Below, piece by piece: positions 5,498 to 10,415 of a stretch of 10,415 nucleotides of DNA. Source of the stretch: RGIG3077 sp045541475 (GTDB lineage Bacteria; Bacillota; Clostridia; Oscillospirales; Ruminococcaceae). The stretch lies in contig JAZQJI010000021.1 in assembly GCA_045541475.1 (NCBI GenBank), positions 1-10,415 on the forward strand. The letters are read 5' to 3'. Under the pieces are notes generated by a model that saw nothing but the letters and a program-made list of their open reading frames with translations, had not been told where the DNA came from and searched no databases. How positions within the stretch are numbered: position 1 is the stretch's first letter; every line of letters starts with the position of its first letter. A program made the position numbers and the translations under genes.

Positions 5498-6916
5498 ATG
5501 AGCAAATCAAGGCTTGGCAGACAAACTCCTACAAACTCCGTTATACTGCCGTATACGCAATCGAAAGGCACGGAAGCGGTAGATATCTACAATCGTTCGG
5601 GAAGAACGGCGCAGGCATGGCAGAACCTGATGCTTGAAGATATCATGGCTGTTAATGATGAGGACCTTTGGGTGCACATGAAGTTTGGCTGGTCAATACC
5701 AAGACGAAACGGCAAGTCCGAAATACTTATCATTCGTGCCATGTATGGCGTTTCGCACGGTGAAAGGGTTTTATATACCGCGCACCGAACAACCACATCG
5801 CACAACGCATGGGAAAAGGTTATCGAGCGTCTCTCAAAGGCGGGATTTCTTGAGGGGACAGATTTTAAAACAACAAAGCAATTCGGCTTGGAGCGTATCG
5901 AATGGCTTGACGGCTCGGGCGCTGTTATAAACTTTCGTACACGTTCATCAAAAGGCGGTCTTGGCGAGGGTTATGACCTGCTGATTATTGACGAAGCGCA
6001 GGAATATACATCAGACCAGGAATCAGCTTTAAAATATGTTGTTACCGATAGCAAAAATCCGCAGACTTTGATGTGCGGAACGCCGCCGACGGCTGTTTCA
6101 TCGGGAACGGTGTTTTTATCATTTCGCCGTGATACAATGACGGGCAAGGCGCAGGACGCTGGCTGGGCAGAATGGTCTGTACCGGCACTTACCGATGCGC
6201 ATGACCCGGAATTGTGGTACGAAACAAATCCATCGCTGGGAACGATATTAAGTGAAAGAACAATCCGCTCAGAGCTTGGCGATGACCAGGTTGATGATAA
6301 TATTCAGCGACTCGGGCTTTGGCTTAAATATAATCAGAAATCGGCGATTACCAAGGAAGAATGGCAAAGCTTTGCAATTGAAGAAATACCGAAGCTCAAA
6401 ACAAACAAAAGGTTGTATTTTGGTGTTAAATATGCAAAGACAACGTCAAATGTATCGCTGTCGGTTGCTGTTAAGACTGCCGATGACAAGATTTTTGTTG
6501 AAAGTATCGACTGCCGCAGTATTCGTGACGGCAATGCGTGGATTATTGCATATCTGCGTAATCCGAATGCGCACAGCGTTGTTATAGACGGCGCAGGCAA
6601 TCAGAGTATTCTTGAAGCGGATATGAAAAACGCAAATGTCAAATGCAAAGCTATACTGCCAAAGGTTGCCGAAGTTATTGAAGCAAACGCTTTGTTTGAA
6701 AAACATCTGTTTGATGGCAAAATATGCCATAAAAATCAGCCATCGCTTATGCAGGCAGTAGCTAACTGTGAGCATAGAGCTATAGGCTCGGGCGGCGGTT
6801 ACGGTTATACATCAATACTTGAAGGTGCGGACGTTTCTCTGCTTGAGTCTGTCGCCCTTAGCGTTTGGCTGTGCGCCAACGCAAAAGAAAAGAAAAAGCA
6901 GAAAATCAGCTATTAA
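5498..6916 (+). CDS. terL: Terminase large subunit
   Basis: This 472-residue protein is the packaging motor and headful/cos nuclease. The ATPase part shows a Walker A of the RRNGKS type (about residues 69-74, K73), Walker B LLIIDEA (D165, E166) and a coupling segment LMCGTPP. The C-terminal RNase H-like nuclease has acidic candidates D364 (VVIDGAG) and D445 (GADVSLL). At the usual first metal-binding Asp (GVD in many relatives) this protein reads GVKYAKTTSN with K311, and the following loop has no Asp either. Some terminases of this branch do carry GVK. ATG 5498 has AAAGGAG 8 bases upstream. An in-frame TTG at 5471 is worse placed. It lies directly after HNH. No small terminase is recognisable before it. 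Confidence 0.93.
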   Translation: MSKSRLGRQTPTNSVILPYTQSKGTEAVDIYNRSGRTAQAWQNLMLEDIMAVNDEDLWVHMKFGWSIPRRNGKSEILIIRAMYGVSHGERVLYTAHRTTTSHNAWEKVIERLSKAGFLEGTDFKTTKQFGLERIEWLDGSGAVINFRTRSSKGGLGEGYDLLIIDEAQEYTSDQESALKYVVTDSKNPQTLMCGTPPTAVSSGTVFLSFRRDTMTGKAQDAGWAEWSVPALTDAHDPELWYETNPSLGTILSERTIRSELGDDQVDDNIQRLGLWLKYNQKSAITKEEWQSFAIEEIPKLKTNKRLYFGVKYAKTTSNVSLSVAVKTADDKIFVESIDCRSIRDGNAWIIAYLRNPNAHSVVIDGAGNQSILEADMKNANVKCKAILPKVAEVIEANALFEKHLFDGKICHKNQPSLMQAVANCEHRAIGSGGGYGYTSILEGADVSLLESVALSVWLCANAKEKKKQKISY

Positions 6917-6939
6917 GCGGTTATATATAAGCCGTTTAA
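6913..6939 (+). other. Hairpin between terminase and scaffold
   Basis: TTAAGCGG (6913-6920) pairs with CCGTTTAA (6932-6939), with an AT-only loop that can pair further. There is no T-run behind it, so it is probably not a true terminator. It may act as an RNA stability or processing element that raises scaffold and capsid message over terminase message. Low certainty. Confidence 0.35.
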
Positions 6940-6984
6940 TAAATAAATCACCTAAACTACGGGGTTAATGTAGGAGGAAAAATT

Positions 6985-7458
6985 ATGTCGGAAGAATTCA
7001 AACCAATTGAAACACAGGAAGCGTTTGACGCAGCTATAAAAGCCCGTCTTGAACGCAACACAAGAAGCGTCACCGATGAGGTGGCAAAGAAATTTGAGGG
7101 TTATCTGTCGCCCGATGATGTCACCAAGAACAACGACGTCTACCAAAAGCAGATAGATGATCTAAATGCAAAGCTCAAAACACATGAAACAACTATTGCG
7201 GATTTAACCGCAAAAAACAAGGCACACGAGAACAGCTCGGCAAAAATGAGAATTGCCCACGAGGTCGGAATACCGTTTGAGCTTGCCGATAAGCTTTCGG
7301 GCGAAACTGAAGAGGATATCAGAGCAGATGCGGAAAAATTGGCAAAATACACCACAACAAAAAACAATCCCGCACCGCCCTTTTCAGCAGAAAAGCCCGC
7401 CCCCGATTTAAGCGATGCGGCATATATCGAAATGCTGCAAAATCTCAAAAAACAGTAA
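6985..7458 (+). CDS. Capsid scaffold protein (DUF4355/GP20-like)
   Basis: This 157-residue, highly charged protein has a central coiled coil (about residues 50-85: YQKQIDDLNAKLKTHETTI and onward), then a short conserved block around AHEVGIPFELADKLSGETEE, and a Pro/Ala-rich flexible tail. This is the layout of the DUF4355/GP20-type scaffolds that guide capsid assembly and leave the procapsid before or during DNA entry. The GIPxxLAxxLxGxTEE motif is the family hallmark. It directly precedes the major capsid gene (12-base gap) and starts behind AGGAGG. The capsid protein has no long N-terminal delta domain and no head protease is encoded here, which fits a separate scaffold. Confidence 0.85.
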   Translation: MSEEFKPIETQEAFDAAIKARLERNTRSVTDEVAKKFEGYLSPDDVTKNNDVYQKQIDDLNAKLKTHETTIADLTAKNKAHENSSAKMRIAHEVGIPFELADKLSGETEEDIRADAEKLAKYTTTKNNPAPPFSAEKPAPDLSDAAYIEMLQNLKKQ

Positions 7459-7470
7459 AGGAGAAAATTT

Positions 7471-8358
7471 ATGGCAACAATCACAACATCAGGAACACTT
7501 TTTAAGCCCGAACTTGTAACAGAGATGTTCGACAAGGTAAAGGGCCATTCTGCACTTGCAAAGCTCTGTGGTACAACACCCATGCCCTTTGCAGGTACCG
7601 ATACTTTTGTATTTACAATGGACGGTGAAGCTTCAATCGTCGGCGAAGGCGGCAACAAGCCTGCTGGTGATGCTGGTTTTACACCCGTAACAATCAAGCC
7701 TATCAAGTTTGTATATCAGCACAGAGTAAGCGACGAGTTTGTCAACCTTTCCGAAGAAAAGCAGCTGCCCTACCTTAAGGCGTTTTCCGAAGGCTTTGCA
7801 AAGAAAATGGCAAGAGCGCTTGATATTGCCGCTATTCACGGCGTAAATCCTTATGATGGCGAAACATCTGCAACAGTGGGCAACAACTGTTTTGGCAAGG
7901 CAGTAACTGCTGCTGTAACCTTTGATTCTGCCGCACCCGATGACAATATCGATTCTGCCGTTGCGCCTATTCAGACAGCAGACGGTGTTGTTACGGGCAT
8001 TGCAATGTCGCCTACATTTGCGTCAGCGCTTGGTGCAATGAAAACAAAGGATTCCAACCTTCCTATTTATCCCGAATTCAGATTTGGTGCAAATCCTGCA
8101 ACATTCGGCGGTATTGCATCCGATGTAAACAACACCGTTGAATTCGGTCAGAGTAAAACAAGAGCCATTGTAGGCGACTTTGCAAGTGCATTTAAATGGG
8201 GTTATGCAGAAAATATCCCGCTTGAAATTATCCAGTTCGGCGATCCTGACGGCCAGGGCGACCTTAAGCGCACAAACCAGATTGTACTTCGTGCTGAAAG
8301 CTATATCGGCTGGGGAATTCTCGATAAGGATTCGTTTGCACTTATCAAGGCTGAATAA
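7471..8358 (+). CDS. Major capsid protein (HK97 fold)
   Basis: This 295-residue protein builds the icosahedral shell. The N-terminal arm (TSGTLFKPELVTEMFDKVKG) leads to the extended loop region around residues 45-75, with FTMDGEASIVGEGGNKP, then the spine helix EGFAKKMARALDIAAIHG near residue 120. The A-domain follows, with the common MSPTFASALGAMKT helix, and the protein ends with WGILDKDSFALIKAE, a typical end strand. The length equals the mature HK97-fold core, so no propeptide is expected. It has a strong ribosome binding site (AAAGGAG) and the most regular codon pattern of the window, as expected for the most abundant protein. A minor gene follows two bases after its stop. Confidence 0.93.
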   Translation: MATITTSGTLFKPELVTEMFDKVKGHSALAKLCGTTPMPFAGTDTFVFTMDGEASIVGEGGNKPAGDAGFTPVTIKPIKFVYQHRVSDEFVNLSEEKQLPYLKAFSEGFAKKMARALDIAAIHGVNPYDGETSATVGNNCFGKAVTAAVTFDSAAPDDNIDSAVAPIQTADGVVTGIAMSPTFASALGAMKTKDSNLPIYPEFRFGANPATFGGIASDVNNTVEFGQSKTRAIVGDFASAFKWGYAENIPLEIIQFGDPDGQGDLKRTNQIVLRAESYIGWGILDKDSFALIKAE

Positions 8359-8360
8359 TC

Positions 8361-8531
8361 ATGAAGTATCGCAATATCCATAACGGCAGGATTATTGAAA
8401 TACCGTCGCAGCTTTCCTCTCCCGATTGGGAGAGGATTGACGGCGGTGATTCGGAGAAAAAGCCAAAAACTGATGAGGCGGTGATGTGCAATGAGCCAAA
8501 CAAACGCAAAGGTGTACGCAAAGTTAAGTGA
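8361..8531 (+). CDS. Small protein after the capsid gene
   Basis: This 56-residue frame begins MKYRNIHNGRIIEIPSQLSS and contains DWERIDGGDSEKK, then a lysine-rich tail ending at TGA 8529-8531. The shape MKYR...G.IIEIPS.LS...WE is that of small proteins placed between capsid and adaptor genes in many Firmicutes phages, known to me as hypothetical. It starts two bases after the capsid stop without a strong ribosome binding site of its own, so coupled translation is likely. It overlaps the next gene by 41 bases, and the ribosome binding site of that gene (GAGGCGGTG, 8475-8483) lies inside it. Function unknown, perhaps head decoration or completion. Confidence 0.62.
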   Translation: MKYRNIHNGRIIEIPSQLSSPDWERIDGGDSEKKPKTDEAVMCNEPNKRKGVRKVK

Positions 8532-8922
8532 TATAACAGCTCTCGGTGTTACCTTGACAGCAGCGCAAAGTCAGGCGGCAGAAGTTTTGCTTGAAACAGC
8601 AAGTGCAAAGCTGAGAATAACGGCAAGAAAATACGGCAAGAACATTGACAGCATGATTGCTGATGAAAATACGGGTGAAGATTACGCTATCGCTGTAAAA
8701 AGCGTTGTAATACAGTCTATTTGCCGTGCGCTTGACAGCATTGCCGATTCTTCACCGGCAATAACGCAGGCTTCGCAATCCGCTTTGGGATACAGCGCTT
8801 CGATGACGTTTCTCAACGCAGGGCAGTCGCTTTACTTTTTGCGAAATGAGCTAAAAGACTTAGGCATATTGCGTCAGACCTTTGGAGCTTTGGAGGTGTA
8901 CAGCTTTGATACAGATGATTAA
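8491..8922 (+). CDS. Head-tail adaptor (Gp19/Gp15/Gp42-like)
   Basis: This 143-residue protein is mainly helical in its first two thirds (TAAQSQAAEVLLETASAKLR, then AVKSVVIQSICRALDSI). It ends with a short hairpin, SALGYSASMTFLNAGQSLYFLRNELKDLGIL, the recognisable C-terminal block of the Gp19/Gp15/Gp42 and HK97 gp6 adaptor families. Such proteins form the ring directly below the portal. Its place right after the capsid genes and before the stopper gene is the normal order. ATG 8491 is supported by GAGGCGGTG and by an in-frame TGA at 8482. It overlaps the preceding small gene by 41 bases and the following gene by about 17. Confidence 0.8.
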   Translation: MSQTNAKVYAKLSDITALGVTLTAAQSQAAEVLLETASAKLRITARKYGKNIDSMIADENTGEDYAIAVKSVVIQSICRALDSIADSSPAITQASQSALGYSASMTFLNAGQSLYFLRNELKDLGILRQTFGALEVYSFDTDD

Positions 8923-9520
8923 GGGCACTGATATCACGCTTTATACAAACGGCATGGCAGAAACTGTCAGCAATGTACTTGTTGGCGAGCCTTCGGAGAA
9001 TGGCAAAATCTATACACTTGCAATACCTAAGGGCGATGCACACAGCTGGACGGACAGACTTGTTGAGATATTCGGGACAAAATTCCGCACAATTGGTTTT
9101 GCAGAGCAGGGCATTGAGGAAAATATACCGCTTGCATGGCATAAAAAGGTTAAAGTCGAAAGGCTGATTACCAACGCTATATGTACGCTGTACGAAAAAG
9201 ACAGCTTTAAAAGGCATATTTTTTATGATGTTTATACCCACGATGCAAGGGGCGAAGTTGTCACCAAAGATGGCGCTAAGACAAGCGGCGATGTGAAAAT
9301 GCTGATATACGCTGTTTGCAATAACAGTGGTTACGTTCCTAAAATCGGGGATATAATCCTCGGTTTTGAAAGCAATTTCGAGTTTGACAGCTCATCACAG
9401 CAGAGCGTATCGGAGAGCATGGCACAGTTTCGTAAAAGTTGCCCCGAATTTGCGGTTATAAAGAGCGTTGAACACAAAACAATCGGCATAAAGCCCGATT
9501 TTGACATCACAGCGAGGTGA
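8906..9520 (+). CDS. Fused stopper (Minor_capsid_1-like) plus DUF6751-like protein
   Basis: The frame gives about 204 residues from TTG 8906 (201 from ATG 8915). The first ~85 residues match a small minor capsid/stopper protein: IKGTDITLY, then LAIPKGDAHSWTDRLVEIFG, FRTIGFAEQGIEENIP and KVKVER. In the relatives I recall the chain ends about there. The rest (ITNAICTLYEKDSFKRHIFY, GEVVTKDGAKT, GDIILGFES, a final DFDITAR) resembles a separate structural family, DUF6751-like, normally its own gene. At the joint CTG 9164 replaces what could have been an ATG start (CTG ATT ACC). TTG 8906 is preferred because GGAGG (8892-8896) is 9 bases away, while ATG 8915 is 18 away. Roles in head closure and connector completion are inferred from order. 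Confidence 0.78.
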   Translation: MIQMIKGTDITLYTNGMAETVSNVLVGEPSENGKIYTLAIPKGDAHSWTDRLVEIFGTKFRTIGFAEQGIEENIPLAWHKKVKVERLITNAICTLYEKDSFKRHIFYDVYTHDARGEVVTKDGAKTSGDVKMLIYAVCNNSGYVPKIGDIILGFESNFEFDSSSQQSVSESMAQFRKSCPEFAVIKSVEHKTIGIKPDFDITAR

Positions 9521-9524
9521 TTGC

Positions 9525-9878
9525 GTGAAAGCAAAGCTAATATGGAGCAGTAATTTTGCCAAGCGTAACGCCCGAATGTTTGAAAACATGCAAACCTATG
9601 TTGATAACGAATGTTTACGTCAAATGACGCCTTATGTTCCCGTAGGTCTGCCGCGCTTTAAAAACTCTGGCAAGCTGCGTGATTCTGCGGAAATTGCAGA
9701 AAAGGGCAAGATTGTTTATACAGCGCCTTTTGCAAAGAGTGACTATTACGCTGTAAAGAACCATAAACCACCGCACGGTGGAAACCCCAAAGGAACGCGT
9801 CTATGGTTCGAAGTGATGAAGAAAAACCACGGTCAGCAAATATTGCGAGGAGCCGCGGCAATCGCAAAGAAGAGGTAA
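9525..9878 (+). CDS. Head-completion protein (HK97 gp10/Minor_capsid_2-like)
   Basis: This 117-residue basic protein resembles the Minor_capsid_2 and HK97 gp10-like groups: NECLRQMTPYVPVGLPRFKNSGKLRDS is the usual PYVPxxTGxLRxS-type core, followed by IVYTAPFAKSDYYAVKNH and the conserved GTRLWFEVMKKNH. The family acts at the head-tail joint. I take GTG 9525 as start because GAGGTGA (9514-9520) precedes it. The frame is open upstream to a TTG at 9501, but that would overlap the previous gene and lack a ribosome binding site. It begins 4 bases after the preceding stop and ends 3 bases before the tail-terminator gene. Confidence 0.8.
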   Translation: MKAKLIWSSNFAKRNARMFENMQTYVDNECLRQMTPYVPVGLPRFKNSGKLRDSAEIAEKGKIVYTAPFAKSDYYAVKNHKPPHGGNPKGTRLWFEVMKKNHGQQILRGAAAIAKKR

Positions 9879-9881
9879 CAC

Positions 9882-10319
9882 ATGAATATTATCGAAAAAA
9901 TGCGTGAAATTCTGCAGAGCTTTGACAAGATATCGCAGGTTTGCAACGAAATACACATCGACTTTGCCGATCCCGAGCCAACAAGCTACGGCTTGGATCC
10001 GATCGGCGATGAATTGATATCCGAAGATATCTTAGGGTGCCAAAAGCGTCAGCATAATTTTATGCTATACGCAACCTACAGCGGCATTAACGATTATGAG
10101 CGCATGGCCAATAGCGGCGCACTTTTGGAGCTGACGCATTGGCTTCATAATCAGATTGGCGCAGAAATTACAAGCACAATTGACGGCGTGGAATTTAGCG
10201 GCGAAATAACGAAAATAACGGCAAACAACGCTATGCTGTATCAAATCCCGCAGGAAAATACCGCAGACGGTCTGCAGTATCAGATGGGTATACAGGTGCA
10301 GTATAGTGTTAAGGTTTAA
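9882..10319 (+). CDS. Tail terminator / Minor_capsid_3-like protein
   Basis: This 145-residue protein begins with an amphipathic helix (NIIEKMREILQSFDKI) and a segment of the DFADPEPTSYGLDPIGDE type, followed by RQHNFMLYATYSGINDYERMANSG and a helix ALLELTHWLHNQI. It closes with a beta segment ending YQMGIQVQYSVKV. The EPTSYxLxP...RQxxFxxYA.....D...N.. plan is that of the Minor_capsid_3/tail-terminator group, which caps the tail tube at the head end and fixes its length. ATG 9882 follows GAGGTAA. Its position, last before a probable tail tube gene, agrees. The assignment rests on pattern and order, not on a diagnostic active site. Confidence 0.72.
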   Translation: MNIIEKMREILQSFDKISQVCNEIHIDFADPEPTSYGLDPIGDELISEDILGCQKRQHNFMLYATYSGINDYERMANSGALLELTHWLHNQIGAEITSTIDGVEFSGEITKITANNAMLYQIPQENTADGLQYQMGIQVQYSVKV

Positions 10320-10339
10320 TAAGAAAGAGAGGAATATTT

Positions 10340-10415
10340 ATGCCTGAAACAGTAACAAAGAAGAAAATCAAGCGTAAATTGATGGCGCATTTTGTCAATG
10401 CAGCACTTATAGGCG
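10340..10415 (+). CDS. Probable tail tube protein, 3'-truncated
   Basis: ATG 10340 follows AGAGAGG (10325-10331) and opens a frame that runs to the window end (25 codons): MPETVTKKKIKRKLMAHFVN and then AALIG. The short basic lead followed by a HFVN-type segment and ALIG resembles the start of many phage major tail proteins, and the place behind the tail terminator is where that gene belongs. Only the start is visible, so the name is provisional. Confidence 0.5.
   Translation, partial: MPETVTKKKIKRKLMAHFVNAALIG

Noticed and set aside
6913..6939. Hairpin after the terminase gene as a terminator
   Set aside because: No T-run follows, and the scaffold and capsid genes are expected to be co-transcribed.
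7140..7706. Long open frame on the minus strand opposite scaffold and capsid genes
   Set aside because: The + strand genes have strong ribosome binding sites and clear family motifs. The minus frame has no plausible start site or motif and reflects codon bias of the genes opposite.
8813..9241. Minus-strand open frame opposite the adaptor and stopper genes
   Set aside because: It overlaps two well supported genes and its translation shows no domain-like pattern.
1..10415. CRISPR array, tRNA, rRNA, insertion sequence or attachment site
   Set aside because: No regularly spaced repeats, cloverleaf-like sequence, transposase or integrase frame, or matching core repeats were seen.

Overview
This window looks like the packaging and head-assembly part of a siphovirus-type (long, non-contractile tail) phage or prophage of a Gram-positive Clostridia-type host, probably a gut Oscillospiraceae/Ruminococcus relative. 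The host call rests on gene style, strong AGGAGG-like ribosome binding sites, moderately AT-rich DNA, and small Cys-rich proteins typical of clostridial prophages. It is not a proven taxonomic assignment. Every convincing gene is on the + strand and packing is tight, with several start/stop overlaps.

Layout. Positions 1-930 carry the end of an early/middle module: a partial unknown gene, a zinc-ribbon protein, two small Cys-rich proteins, and a 12-codon minigene coupled by an ATGA overlap. A DUF1492/ArpU-like sigma-region-4-type regulator (920-1336) follows. A 190-base gap then holds a strong terminator, alternative inverted repeats and a G6/C5 hairpin. The head genes start with an SPP1 Gp6-like portal (1528-2757) and an ATGA-overlapping MuF minor capsid protein (2754-4100). 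The MuF protein carries a C-terminal HExxH metallopeptidase domain, the architecture of phage MuF polymorphic toxins. A 67-residue Cys protein and a terminator close that unit. A single gene of 123 residues (4365-4736), tentatively an Acb2/Tad1-type hairpin protein, sits between two terminators and two copies of a near-identical leader. After it come a small HExxH protein, an HNH nuclease, the large terminase, a scaffold, the major capsid protein and the connector series (adaptor, stopper fusion, HK97-gp10/Minor_capsid_2-like, tail terminator), then the first codons of a probable tail tube protein.

How it works together. The portal, scaffold and capsid protein build the procapsid, and MuF is an internal or portal-associated protein. 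HNH plus TerL cut and pump DNA, and the adaptor-to-terminator genes close the head and join the tail. The block from MuF to 4819 looks like accessory cargo inserted in the structural operon.

Most notable: (1) a fully consensus extended -10 promoter (TTGACA-N17-TATAAT with TGN) inside the MuF gene, at the boundary of its toxin-like domain, aimed at the small downstream gene; (2) the Acb2/Tad1-like candidate as a terminator-flanked cassette with duplicated leaders; (3) an apparent in-frame fusion of two connector proteins; (4) portal and MuF placed before the terminase, with no recognisable small terminase.
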